Shown here piece after piece: positions 7,252 to 16,174 of a stretch of 64,000 nucleotides of DNA. The translations under genes and the position numbers were made by a program. Origin of the DNA: Deltaproteobacteria bacterium. GTDB taxonomy: Bacteria; Myxococcota_A; UBA796; CAJQPC01. Within the stretch, counting starts at the first letter, position 1; each line of letters opens with the position of its first letter. Below the pieces are notes generated by a model, which ran no database searches, had not been told where the DNA came from, and worked only from the letters and a program-made list of their open reading frames with translations. Where the stretch lies: contig JADKFE010000003.1 of assembly GCA_016717595.1 (NCBI GenBank), forward strand, positions 146,094 to 210,093. Reading direction: 5' to 3'.

Positions 7252-9789
7252 ATGATCGAGCGCACCCGCTCCGGCGCGCGCCTTCTCCTCGACCCGATGC
7301 CCGACGCGCCTTGCTGCGCCGTGCAGCTCTGGGTCGACGCGGGCGCGGTGAACGAGCGCCCGGATGAGCACGGCGCGGCCCACTTCGTCGAGCACATGCT
7401 GTTTAAGGGCACCCCCACCCGCGGCGTGGGCGCCATCGCGGCGGAGGTGGAGGGCGCAGGGGGCGACATCAACGCCTGGACCACCTTCGAGTCCACGGCC
7501 TACTTCGCCACCTTGCCCGCCGAGCGCTTCACCTTGGGCCTTGAGGTGCTCACGGACATGCTCCGCGCGAGCTTGTTTGATCCTGAAGAGATCGAGCGAG
7601 AGCGTGAGGTGATCCTCGATGAGCTGCGTGGGGTGCGCGACGATCCCGATCAGGTGCTCAGCGAGGCCGTGGCCGCGGCGGCGTTTCAGGATCACCCCTA
7701 CGGGCGCCCCATCGCCGGCAGCGAGCGCGCGGTGAAGGCGCTCACCCGGGACACCTTGTTGGGCTTCTGGCGCCGCTGGGTGCGCCCGGACAAGCTCATC
7801 ATCTCCATCGCTGGCGCGTTTGATGTGGGCGAGGCCCGGGCGATGGTCGATCGCCTCGTGCCGCCCCACGCTGAAGGGCCGTCGCCGGCCTTTGAGCCCC
7901 TGCGCGCGGCGCCAGCCCAGCGCCGCCGCCGGACCACGCTCATCGAGGGTCGCTTTGAGGAGCCCCTGGTGGAGCTGGCCTTTCGGGGTCTCGGCTGCCG
8001 CGCCCCGGGCTCCGCCGCGGCGGATCTGCTGGCGAACGCCTTGGGCGAGGGCTTCTCTTCGGTGCTCGGCGCCGAGCTGCAGGCCACGCGCGGCTTGGTC
8101 ACCTCCACCTGGGGCCACCACGAGTCCGAGCGTGAAGACGGCCTGATGAGCTTCGGCTTCGCCCCCCGCCAAGGCAAGCTGCCCGAGGCGCTGGACATCT
8201 GCGTGGAGGCTCTGCGCCGTGTGGCGCGGGATGGTCTGCCGCTAGAGGTCGCCCAGCGCGCCCGCGGACGGATGCTCGCCGGGCTTCGTGGCGATGAGGA
8301 GACGGCTGAAGGCCGGGCCCACGCGAACGCCTGGCACCTGTTGGCGATGAACGATCCCGACGGCGGCGCGCGGTATCGGGGCATGTTGGAGCGGGTGAGC
8401 CCCGACGATCTGCGCCGCGTGGCCCGGGAGCGGCTGCGGCCCGAGTCCCTCGTCGTCGGCGCGCTTCTGCCCGAGGGCGAGCTCACCGCCGCGGCGTTTC
8501 GTGAGCGCATCGACCGCGCGGTGCGGGCCCCGGCGCCCATCGTCGCGCCTCGCCCGGCGATCCACCGCGAGGTGCTCGACAACGGCGTCACCCTGGTCGT
8601 GGAGTGTGTGGAGTCGAGCCCCGCCACGGCCATTCGCGCCGTCGTGCTCGGCGGTCAGCTTGAGGAGCGCCCAGCCCACTCTGGGGTCACGGAGCTCTGG
8701 GCGCGCACGGTCTCCGCTGAAGGCATGAACTTACAGGAGCTCTCGGAGCTCCTCGACGGGCGCGGGGCCGAGCTTGACGCCTTCTCTGGCCGCAGCACCC
8801 AAGGCGCCCGGGCCGAGCAGACCCCCGAGCTTCTCGACGACGGCATCACGCTCCTCGCCTCGCTCCTCGCGCGCCCCTTCTTCGACGAAGGTGACCTCAA
8901 CCGCGCCCGAGACGAGATCATCGAAGAGGAGCGCCTGCTGCACGACAGCCCCCAAGAGGTCGCCCAGCGCCACGGCCTGCGGATGTTGTTCGGGCCGCAC
9001 CCCTACGGCCTCGACCTCGACGGCGCCGAGGCCCGCCTGCCGCGGCTAGGCGTCGGCCAGCTCCGCGCCCTGCACAAACGGATCTTCGCTGGGGGCAACC
9101 TCGTCGTCGCCGCCACGGGCGCGCTCACCCCCGACCGCGCGCTGCGCCGTTTACGCCGCGCCTTCTCCGCCTTGCCCGGCGGCCCGTACATGCCCCGACC
9201 TCGCCCCCAGGCGCAGTTCCCGACCACGCTTCAGCGCTCACGGGTGTCTTCAGAGCGTGAGCAGGCGTGGCTCTGGCTCGGCTGGCCCGGCGCGCGCCTG
9301 GGTGAGCCCGACGCCGACGCCTTGGGCCTCGCCGCCTCAGCCTTGGGCGGGCAAGGCGGGCGCCTGTTTGTGGAGCTGCGGGATCGGCGGGGGCTGGCGT
9401 ACCACGTCTCCGCCGACAGCCAGGAGGGCTGGGACGTCGGCCACTTCTCGGTGAGCATGGGCACCGCGCCAGAGCGCGCGGCGGAGGCGATCACCACCTT
9501 ACGCGAGGAGGTGCGCCGATTCGCGCAAGAGGGCCCCACCCCGGCGGAGCTGAGCCGGGTCAAAGAGAGCGCGCTCGGCGGCTTAGCGATGGGTCGGCAG
9601 CGCGCGGGCAGCCGGGCCCTTGAGCTGGCGCTGTGGGAGCGCTACGGTCGAGACGCGCGCACGGCTCGGGCCACGGCGGAGCGCCTCATTCGCTCCCTTG
9701 ACGCCGACGCCGTGCGGGTCGCCTTGGCGCGGCGCCTCGCGGCGTCGCCGGGCGTGGAGGTTCACGTCGCGGGAGAGGAGACCCAATGA
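7252..9789 (+). CDS. M16-family zinc metallopeptidase, two-lobed (pitrilysin/insulinase type)
   Basis: 845 aa holding two tandem M16 units. The first lobe has the inverted zinc motif HFVEH at 44-48 and the distal zinc ligand Glu124 in ILDELRG, at the family's usual distance, so it should be active. The second lobe, from about residue 430, begins with the same fold but has SGVTEL where the zinc motif would be, as in the inactive lobes of pitrilysins. No strong signal peptide is seen, so location is uncertain. Its stop overlaps the start of the START-like gene (ATGA), suggesting coupled translation. Confidence 0.9.
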   Translation: MIERTRSGARLLLDPMPDAPCCAVQLWVDAGAVNERPDEHGAAHFVEHMLFKGTPTRGVGAIAAEVEGAGGDINAWTTFESTAYFATLPAERFTLGLEVLTDMLRASLFDPEEIEREREVILDELRGVRDDPDQVLSEAVAAAAFQDHPYGRPIAGSERAVKALTRDTLLGFWRRWVRPDKLIISIAGAFDVGEARAMVDRLVPPHAEGPSPAFEPLRAAPAQRRRRTTLIEGRFEEPLVELAFRGLGCRAPGSAAADLLANALGEGFSSVLGAELQATRGLVTSTWGHHESEREDGLMSFGFAPRQGKLPEALDICVEALRRVARDGLPLEVAQRARGRMLAGLRGDEETAEGRAHANAWHLLAMNDPDGGARYRGMLERVSPDDLRRVARERLRPESLVVGALLPEGELTAAAFRERIDRAVRAPAPIVAPRPAIHREVLDNGVTLVVECVESSPATAIRAVVLGGQLEERPAHSGVTELWARTVSAEGMNLQELSELLDGRGAELDAFSGRSTQGARAEQTPELLDDGITLLASLLARPFFDEGDLNRARDEIIEEERLLHDSPQEVAQRHGLRMLFGPHPYGLDLDGAEARLPRLGVGQLRALHKRIFAGGNLVVAATGALTPDRALRRLRRAFSALPGGPYMPRPRPQAQFPTTLQRSRVSSEREQAWLWLGWPGARLGEPDADALGLAASALGGQGGRLFVELRDRRGLAYHVSADSQEGWDVGHFSVSMGTAPERAAEAITTLREEVRRFAQEGPTPAELSRVKESALGGLAMGRQRAGSRALELALWERYGRDARTARATAERLIRSLDADAVRVALARRLAASPGVEVHVAGEETQ

Positions 9790-10427
9790 CCCTGCCCGGC
9801 GCCCTCGCCGCGCTCCTGACGCGCCTCGCCAGCGCCGCTGAGCCCGTGCTGTGGGACGAGCCCGCGCCTGTCTTGGAGCTCACCGACGCCGAGCGCGCCC
9901 GCCTCGACGCCGGGGAGGTGGTGTGGCGCGCAGATCTGAACAAAGGGGGCAGCGCCGGGCGCTCGATGGTGCTCGTCCGCGCGAGCGAAGATCAAGTCTG
10001 GGACGTCATCCTCAACCCCGATGACTACGTGCTGTTTCTGCCGTACGTCACGGCGTCTTGGGCCGAGCCTGGCGGGCAATCGAGCCCCCAAGACCGCCTG
10101 CGCTGGGGCATGGAGCTGACGACGAAGGGGGTGGTCACCCGCTACGCCGTCGAGAGCCGCGCGGCGCCGTCCACCACCGGACGCACCATGCGCTGGGAGA
10201 TGATCCCCTCCGGCGCCTCCCCGATGAGCCGCGCCACAGGCTACTGGATGAGCCTGCCATGGGCAGATGGACGCACTCTGCTCGTGTACGCGGTTGACGT
10301 AGAGACCGCGTGGTGGCTTCCTGTGATGGTCCACCAGACCGCCGCAGACCGTGGCCTCCCCACCACGGTCGCCCTCTTCGGGCGGCGGGCCGAGAAATTG
10401 AGCGTCCAGGTCCAGGAAGGCCGCTGA
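9786..10427 (+). CDS. START-like (SRPBCC) lipid/ligand-binding fold protein, probably exported
   Basis: 213 aa. The first 18 residues are hydrophobic and small (LPGALAALLTRLASAAEP), a plausible cleavable signal peptide. The rest resembles the SRPBCC/START barrel of the polyketide cyclase group: a strand RSMVLVRASEDQVWDVILN, then a mid-region with RWEM and a C-terminal amphipathic helix. Such domains bind hydrophobic ligands. The ATGA overlap with the M16 peptidase implies a shared function, perhaps envelope maintenance, but this is inference. Confidence 0.65.
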   Translation: MTLPGALAALLTRLASAAEPVLWDEPAPVLELTDAERARLDAGEVVWRADLNKGGSAGRSMVLVRASEDQVWDVILNPDDYVLFLPYVTASWAEPGGQSSPQDRLRWGMELTTKGVVTRYAVESRAAPSTTGRTMRWEMIPSGASPMSRATGYWMSLPWADGRTLLVYAVDVETAWWLPVMVHQTAADRGLPTTVALFGRRAEKLSVQVQEGR

Positions 10428-10437
10428 GGAGAGAACG

Positions 10438-11403
10438 ATGGCCGACAAGCCCCGTGTTCCCGCGCCCGAGCCTACTGCGAGAGAGCTGGTCAGCTCAGGC
10501 GAGATCTACGAGCGTGAGGGGATGTCCGCCCTCGCCGAGCGCATCAACCGCCGCGCCCACGGCGCCCCCGGCAGCGAGCGCCGCGCCCGCCTCTTCGAGC
10601 GCATCGGCGTCGCCAACCCCTACGACGCCGACGCCAAGGAGCGCGACATCGCCCTGGGCCCGGTGAGCCTCCAGATCGACCAAAAGCGCGCCCCAGCCCC
10701 CCACGCGCTGCCCAAGGCCCCGCCCTCGGCCACCAAACAGCCCAACCTGCCCCCGGCGCTCAAGGCCGCCGCCGCCGCCAGCGGTGAGCCCCGCGAAGAC
10801 GGCCCCAAGGGGCCCGCCAGGCGCATCGGCGACGTGACCTCGGGATCGGTGCCGCCGCCCAAAGGGGAGATTCGCAACGGCAAAGCTCGGCCGATGCGCC
10901 AAGCGCCCAAGCCCGCCACGAACAACCCCTTCGGCGCGAAGACCGTGGGCCCCGGCCCCGGCGCGAAGGTGCCGCCGCTGCCTGTGCGCCCTGAGCTCGC
11001 TGACTCTGCCAAAGGCCCGCCCAAGGCGCCGACGAGCGGGGGAGGTGGCGGCGCCGACGACAGCTCCCCAGGCCGCGCGATGTCGATGACCAGCGCCGGC
11101 CGTCTGCGGGTGGGCAAAGCCGTCGAGACGTCCAACGCGCCCATCGTGCGTGAGGCCCGGGCGGAGGAGGTCACTGAAGAGATCGGCTATCTGCCCAGCG
11201 GCGCGGCGCTGCCCCCGCCGGTCGAGCGCGCCCTTGAAGAGGAGCCCGCGCCCAAGGCCGCCGCGCCCAAGCCCGCGCCTGAGCTCTCGCGGCGGCCCCC
11301 CGGCCCCGACGCGGGCCTTGACGATCTCTTTGGCTTCTCGCAGAACGAGGGGCGCATGCGCATCAGCCGCCCCAAGAAGAAGACCGACGAGAAGCCAAGC
11401 TGA
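10438..11403 (+). CDS. Proline/alanine-rich, largely disordered protein of unknown function
   Basis: 321 aa. An N-terminal helical section of about 60 residues (TARELVSSGEIYEREGMSAL) is followed by a long stretch rich in Pro, Ala, Lys and Gly that is expected to be disordered. The tail LDDLFGFSQNEGRMRISRP may be a short peptide ligand. A purine-rich GAGGAGAG precedes the ATG. Codon use matches its neighbours, so it is a real gene despite low complexity. It closes the run that begins with the M16 peptidase. I do not recognise a family. Confidence 0.7.
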   Translation: MADKPRVPAPEPTARELVSSGEIYEREGMSALAERINRRAHGAPGSERRARLFERIGVANPYDADAKERDIALGPVSLQIDQKRAPAPHALPKAPPSATKQPNLPPALKAAAAASGEPREDGPKGPARRIGDVTSGSVPPPKGEIRNGKARPMRQAPKPATNNPFGAKTVGPGPGAKVPPLPVRPELADSAKGPPKAPTSGGGGGADDSSPGRAMSMTSAGRLRVGKAVETSNAPIVREARAEEVTEEIGYLPSGAALPPPVERALEEEPAPKAAAPKPAPELSRRPPGPDAGLDDLFGFSQNEGRMRISRPKKKTDEKPS

Positions 11404-11558
11404 AGGTTCGTGCAAGTGGGCCCCTGCGCCCCGGGCAGGGCAGGGGATCCGCCGCCGCGGTGGCCGTCACAGCCTCTTGACACACGCCAATTCCGCCGAA
11501 CGACGGGCGAAACGGCGCGTGGACGGCGGGGCGAGGCACAGGATGGGGCGATGCGCTT

Positions 11559-11587
11559 TTGCGTAGGGCGGCGACAGCGCGTAACAT
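11559..11587 (+). promoter_or_regulatory. Candidate sigma-70 promoter of the antiporter gene
   Basis: TTGCGT at 11559-11564, a 17-base spacer, then TAACAT at 11582-11587. Transcription would start about 50 bases before the TTG at 11645 in the 241-base intergenic space, which is otherwise without a recognisable element. Both boxes match the consensus at four of six or slightly fewer positions, so this is a moderate prediction. Confidence 0.4.
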
Positions 11588-11644
11588 CTCAACTCGTCTC
11601 CCCTGCCGCGCGCACCTGCGGCGGGCGAGCGCGCAGGAGGTCTC

Positions 11645-13045
11645 TTGCAGCGCATGTTCATGTTCCTGATGTGGATGCTCCTCCCCTCTTTGGCTTGGGC
11701 CGGGGAGGGTGAGTCGCTCAACGGCGCCGAGATCGGCCTCATCTGGGGCGCGCCGTTCGCGGGCATCCTGCTCTCCATCGCCGTGTTCCCGCTCTTGGCC
11801 TCCCACTTCTGGGAGCACCACTACGGCAAGATCGCCGCGGCGTGGGCGGTGGCGTTTGTGCTGCCGATGGCGGCGATCTACGGCCCGGGCTTCGCCCTGC
11901 ACACCGTGCTGCACACGCTCTTGTTGGAGTACATCCCGTTCATCGCGCTCATCGCGGCGCTGTTCACCGTGGCCGCGGGCATTCGGGTTCGGGGCCCGTT
12001 CGGGGGCACGCCGCTCTCAAACCTCGGCATCTTGGCCGCGGGCACGGCGGTGGCGAGCTGGACAGGCACCACCGGCGCGTCGATGTTGTTCATCCGGCCG
12101 CTCATCCGGGCGAACCTCTGGCGCAACAACACCACCCACATCTTCGTGTTCTTCATCTTTTTGGTGTCGAACCTCGGCGGCGCGCTCACCCCGCTCGGCG
12201 ACCCGCCCCTGTTCATGGGCTTCTTGAAGGGCATCGAGTTCTCGTGGACGCTCACGAACATCTGGAAAGAGATGCTCGCCGTCGTCATCCCGCTGTTCGT
12301 CATCTTCTTCGCGCTGGACACCTGGGCCTACAAACGGGAGACCGGCCAGGCCGAGCCCAGCGACGAGAAGTACGGCCTTGATGGCCTGGTGAACCTGCCG
12401 CTGTTGCTCGCGGTGATCGGCGCGGTGCTGCTCTCGGCGATGTGGAAGCCTGGCACCTACATCGACGTCGGCGGCATTCATGTCGAGCACCAGAACATCG
12501 CCCGTGAGGTGATCCTGCTCATCGTCGCGGGTGTGAGCCTCAAGCTCACCCCCAAGGCGGTGCATGAGGCCAACGAGTTCTCTTGGGGCCCGCTCAAAGA
12601 GGTCGCCAAGCTCTTCGTCGTGATCTTCATCACCATCGCGCCCGTCATCGCGATCTTGAACGCCGGCGAACAGGGCGCCTTGGCGTCCCTCGTCGCCATG
12701 ACCCGCACCGAGTCCGGCGAGCTCTCCAACCCCATGTTCTTCTGGATGACCGGCGCCTTGTCGTCGTTCTTGGACAACGCCCCGACCTACCTCGTGTTCT
12801 TCGAGCTGGCCGGCGGTGATCCCAAAGAGCTGATGACCACCCTCTCCACCACCTTGGCGGCGGTGTCTTGCGGCGCGGTGTTCATGGGCGCCAACTCCTA
12901 CATCGGCAACGCCCCGAACTTTATGGTGAAGGCCGTCGTCGAGAGCCGCGGCGTCAAGATGCCGAGCTTCTTCGCCTACTGCGGCTGGGCCTTGGTGTTC
13001 CTCGTGCCGCTGTTCGGCTTGGTGACGGTCTTGTTCTTCACCTAA
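11645..13045 (+). CDS. Putative Na+/H+ antiporter / CitMHS-like ion transporter
   Basis: 466 aa with about 11-12 hydrophobic segments and an N-terminal cleavable signal (MFLMWMLLPSLAWAGEG). Repeated SNLG and ALTPLGDPP elements (around residues 118 and 180) and the partner block ANSYIGNAPNF near 420 resemble the re-entrant loops of the ion transporter/NhaD-CitMHS superfamily, members of which are annotated as sodium:proton antiporters. The start is either TTG at 11645 (4 bases from AGGAGG) or ATG at 11654 (13 bases away). The exact ion is not shown by sequence. Confidence 0.8.
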   Translation: MQRMFMFLMWMLLPSLAWAGEGESLNGAEIGLIWGAPFAGILLSIAVFPLLASHFWEHHYGKIAAAWAVAFVLPMAAIYGPGFALHTVLHTLLLEYIPFIALIAALFTVAAGIRVRGPFGGTPLSNLGILAAGTAVASWTGTTGASMLFIRPLIRANLWRNNTTHIFVFFIFLVSNLGGALTPLGDPPLFMGFLKGIEFSWTLTNIWKEMLAVVIPLFVIFFALDTWAYKRETGQAEPSDEKYGLDGLVNLPLLLAVIGAVLLSAMWKPGTYIDVGGIHVEHQNIAREVILLIVAGVSLKLTPKAVHEANEFSWGPLKEVAKLFVVIFITIAPVIAILNAGEQGALASLVAMTRTESGELSNPMFFWMTGALSSFLDNAPTYLVFFELAGGDPKELMTTLSTTLAAVSCGAVFMGANSYIGNAPNFMVKAVVESRGVKMPSFFAYCGWALVFLVPLFGLVTVLFFT

Positions 13046-13057
13046 ACGTCGTCGCAA

Positions 13058-13105
13058 CCTCTCTCCGCTGGGCGCCCAACAAGCCCGAGCCCCAACGGAG
13101 AGAGG
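13058..13105 (+). promoter_or_regulatory. Inverted repeat covering the photolyase ribosome-binding site
   Basis: A perfect 10-base inverted repeat: CCTCTCTCCG at 13058-13067 and CGGAGAGAGG at 13096-13105, with a 28-base loop. The right arm is the purine-rich Shine-Dalgarno region of the photolyase fusion, ending 2 bases before its GTG. In RNA the stem would hide that site. It could equally be a weak end-of-gene structure for the antiporter, since no T-run follows. Confidence 0.45.
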
Positions 13106-13107
13106 AC

Positions 13108-15492
13108 GTGGCCCAAGGCCTCTTGCGGACGTTGCCCCAGATCCTCGCCGAGCGGGTGCGCCCGCTCACCTCCGCCCCGCCTGTCGGGGCGTTTGTGCTC
13201 GTGTGGTGTCGGTGCGCGCTGCGGGGGCACGAGAACCCCGTGATCGACGTGGCCTTGGCCGCCGGGGACACCCTCGGCCTGCCGGTGTTTGTTTATCAGG
13301 GCCTCTCCGAGCGCCACCCGTTCATGAACGACCGCCACGCCACCTTCATGTTGGAGTGTGCGCGGGACCTGCACGCGGAGCTGGCGGCGCGGGGCATCGG
13401 CAGCGCGCTGCACGTCGAGCGGCCGGGTCACCGCGGCCCCCACCTGATCACCTTGGGCCAAGAAGCGGCCTTGATCGTCGTAGACGAGTGTCCGGTGCCG
13501 CCGCTGCGCCAGTGGACCGACGCCTTGGCCCGGCAGGTCACCGCCCCCGTCTGGGCCGTAGACGCCGCCAACGTCGTGCCGTCGCCCCTCGTCCCAAAAG
13601 GGGTTGACCGCGCGTTCAGCTTCCGCGAGCGCACCGCCGCCTTACGCGCCGAGCGGCTGCGCCGCCCATGGGCAGATCACCCCGTTCACCGTCCGAGCTT
13701 CACCCCAGACCTGCCGTTCATCCCGGTGAACCCGGCGGAGCTGGACATCCCGAGCTTGGTGGCGGCCTGCGACATTGATCACAGCGTCGGCCCCGTCTTC
13801 GACACCCCTGGAGGCGCCCGGGCGGGCTATGCGCGCTGGGAGCAGTTCAAACGCCGGGGCCTCGCGCGTTACCATCGAGACCGTGACGACCCCACCCTCG
13901 ACGGCGTGAGCCGCCTCTCGGCCTACCTGCACTACGGGGCGGTCTCCCCCCTGCGTGTCGCTCGGGAGGCCGCAGAGCTCGGCGGAGAGGGCCCTGAGAA
14001 GTTCTTGGACGAGCTGCTCATCTGGCGTGAGCTGGCGGCGAGCTTCTGCGCCAGCACGCCAGACGTAGAGGCGCTCGACGCCTTGCCCGCCTGGGCCCAG
14101 GCCACCCTACGCCGCCACGCCCAAGATCCCCGGCCCCAGCTCATCTCCCCAGAGCGCCTCGCCCGCGGACGCAGCGGCGATGCGCTGTGGGATCTCGCCC
14201 AACAGAGCCTCGTGGTGCACGGCGAGCTGCACAACAACCTGCGCATGACCTGGGGAAAGGCGCTCCTTCAGTGGACCCCCAGCCCAGAGGCGGCGCTCGA
14301 ACAGCTCATTGAGCTCAACCACCGCTACGCCTTAGACGGCCGCGACCCCAGCTCAACCGGCGGCCTCTTGTGGTGCCTGGGGCTGTTTGACCGCCCGTTT
14401 CAGCCCGAGGCCCCGGTGCTCGGCGAGGTGAGGCCCCGCCCGTTGGCGCAGCACACCGCGCGTGTGGATCTGCCGCGACTTCGCCAGCGGGTCTCGCGCC
14501 CCCGGACGGTGTTTTTGCCGCGGGTGGCGGTCATCGGCGCGGGCGTCGCGGGGCTGGCCTGCGCGCGCACGCTCCACGATCACGGCCTGCCCGTCGTCGT
14601 GTTCGACAAGGCCCGAGGCCCCGGCGGGCGCGTCTCCACGCGGCGGGCTGAAGGGGGCGGCTTTGACCACGGCGCGCTCTACTTCACCGCCCGAGATCCT
14701 CGTTTTCGCCGGGTGGTGGAGAGCTGGATCGCCGACGGCCTCGTCGCCCCCTGGGAGGGCCGCTTCGTGCGCCTCAAGGCCGGCGGTGAGTCGAGCGCCG
14801 ACCTGCTCCAGACCGAGCGGTTTGTCGGCGTAGACCGCATGAGCGCCATCCCCAAACACCTCGCGACCGAGCTTGAGCTCGTCCCCAACCTGCGCGTCAC
14901 CACGCTTCACCACGACGGGCGGCGCTTCGCCCTGATCGACGAGGCCGGGGGTGTGCGAGAGGGCTTTGATGTGGTCGTGGTCGCTGTGCCCGCGCCCCAG
15001 GCCGCGCCGCTCTTGGTGTTGAGCCCCGCCCTCGCCGCCCGAGCCGCCGAGGCCCGCCTCGACCCCTGCCAGGCCGTCATGCTGCGCCTCGGCGCGCCCC
15101 TTGAGCTGGGCTTTGACGCCGCCCGCGTCGAGGGCTCGCCCTTGGGCTACGCCGCGCGGGACTCCAGCAAGCCCGGTCGCGCCCCCGGAGAACGTTGGGT
15201 GCTTCACGGCGCCCGGGCCTGGAGCGCGGCGCACTTAGAAGACTCCCCGGAGCTCGTCATCTCCTCGCTTGTTGGGGCCTTCTCGGAGCTCACCGGCGCC
15301 GAGGTTCACCCCGTCGAGGCCACGGCGCACCGCTGGCGCTACGCCTTGGCGGCGGGGCCCTTCGGGGAGGCCGCGCTGTGGGACAACACCCTCGGCCTCG
15401 GCGCCTGCGGCGACTGGTGCGTCGGGCCCCGCGTCGAGGCGGCGTACTTGAGCGGCGTCGCCATGGCCGGCCGCGTCTTGGGCCGTCGATGA
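13108..15492 (+). CDS. Class II CPD photolyase fused to a renalase-like FAD/NAD(P) oxidoreductase
   Basis: 794 aa from GTG 13108, chosen because it follows a GGAGAGAGG site; the open frame upstream only overlaps the antiporter. Residues 1-450 are a class II DNA photolyase: the conserved WRELAASFC block, NNLRMTWGK, and LNHRYALDGRDPSSTGG, which form the FAD and lesion pocket that repairs cyclobutane pyrimidine dimers with light. From about 470, VAVIGAGVAGLACARTL is a Rossmann dinucleotide motif. It is followed by GGRVSTRR and a C-terminal CGDWCVGPRVEAAYLSG, the layout of renalase-like amine oxidase-family flavoproteins. The C-terminal part could supply reduced flavin or electrons to the photolyase; that is inference. 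It overlaps the DUF2256 gene (ATGA). Confidence 0.9.
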   Translation: MAQGLLRTLPQILAERVRPLTSAPPVGAFVLVWCRCALRGHENPVIDVALAAGDTLGLPVFVYQGLSERHPFMNDRHATFMLECARDLHAELAARGIGSALHVERPGHRGPHLITLGQEAALIVVDECPVPPLRQWTDALARQVTAPVWAVDAANVVPSPLVPKGVDRAFSFRERTAALRAERLRRPWADHPVHRPSFTPDLPFIPVNPAELDIPSLVAACDIDHSVGPVFDTPGGARAGYARWEQFKRRGLARYHRDRDDPTLDGVSRLSAYLHYGAVSPLRVAREAAELGGEGPEKFLDELLIWRELAASFCASTPDVEALDALPAWAQATLRRHAQDPRPQLISPERLARGRSGDALWDLAQQSLVVHGELHNNLRMTWGKALLQWTPSPEAALEQLIELNHRYALDGRDPSSTGGLLWCLGLFDRPFQPEAPVLGEVRPRPLAQHTARVDLPRLRQRVSRPRTVFLPRVAVIGAGVAGLACARTLHDHGLPVVVFDKARGPGGRVSTRRAEGGGFDHGALYFTARDPRFRRVVESWIADGLVAPWEGRFVRLKAGGESSADLLQTERFVGVDRMSAIPKHLATELELVPNLRVTTLHHDGRRFALIDEAGGVREGFDVVVVAVPAPQAAPLLVLSPALAARAAEARLDPCQAVMLRLGAPLELGFDAARVEGSPLGYAARDSSKPGRAPGERWVLHGARAWSAAHLEDSPELVISSLVGAFSELTGAEVHPVEATAHRWRYALAAGPFGEAALWDNTLGLGACGDWCVGPRVEAAYLSGVAMAGRVLGRR

Positions 15493-15689
15493 GCCGCGGC
15501 CACCGCCCGCCGTCTGAGCGCCCCGAGAAGATCTGCGCCGTCTGTGGCCGCCCCTTCTCTTGGCGCAAACGCTGGGAGAAGGTCTGGGACGAGGTTCGCT
15601 ACTGCTCCGACGCTTGCCGCCGCCGTCGAGGGGGCCGCGAGGGCGGAGCTCAGGGCGCCGGCGCGGGCGGCGCGTCCAAGGGCCAGTAG
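15489..15689 (+). CDS. DUF2256 small zinc-ribbon-like protein
   Basis: 66 aa. The pattern ICAVCGRPFSWRKRWEKVW followed by RYCSDACRRRR gives four Cys in two pairs, the DUF2256 family signature, likely binding zinc. It starts with an ATG that overlaps the photolyase stop. DUF2256 genes are often seen beside photolyase or cryptochrome genes, so a part in photorepair or photoreception is a reasonable but unproven guess. The last 40 bases overlap the end of a convergent membrane-protein gene. Confidence 0.85.
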   Translation: MSRGHRPPSERPEKICAVCGRPFSWRKRWEKVWDEVRYCSDACRRRRGGREGGAQGAGAGGASKGQ

Positions 15690-16096
15690 CGGTCGGGGCG
15701 GCCCAAGGTGAGGGTGGTGAGCATCAGCACCAGCACGGTCACGGCGAGCTTCTGGGGCGACTGGGGGCCCACGGCGAAGCTGAGCACGGTCAACACGCCG
15801 AGCACGGGCACCATCGTCAGCGCCACACACCACCACGCCCAGGGCTCACCCCGGGCGAAGGGGCCGCGGCTGAGCAGCGCCAGCATGACGCTGAGCGAGA
15901 TGAACTCGATCCCGGCGAGGTGTAAGAAGTTGAGCAAAAGCTCATGTGTCCTCCCGGGGAGCTCGGACACCTGCACCCCGATGAAGGCCTCGTGATAGCC
16001 GAGGATGCTCGACGTCGTCGCGTAACGAAGGCCCACGAGGAGGCACAAGGTGGCCACCACACGCAACAACATCACCGACAGAGTCTTTGGGTTCAC
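15650..16096 (-). CDS. Small integral membrane protein, unknown function
   Basis: 148 aa with about four transmembrane helices (near residues 8-30, 52-72, 85-108 and 112-130) and short loops. The start is GTG at 16096. The C-terminal WPLDAPPAPAP is Pro-rich and overlaps the tail of the DUF2256 gene antisense. I recognise no family. Codon use and the hydrophobic pattern support it as real. Confidence 0.6.
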   Translation of the reverse strand: MNPKTLSVMLLRVVATLCLLVGLRYATTSSILGYHEAFIGVQVSELPGRTHELLLNFLHLAGIEFISLSVMLALLSRGPFARGEPWAWWCVALTMVPVLGVLTVLSFAVGPQSPQKLAVTVLVLMLTTLTLGRPDRYWPLDAPPAPAP

Positions 16097-16174
16097 GTAC
16101 GCGTCTCCTTGAGATCGGCCACGAGCTCAGCGCCATCGCGCTGACGCGCTCTCGCTAACCTGCGCTGCAACCGA

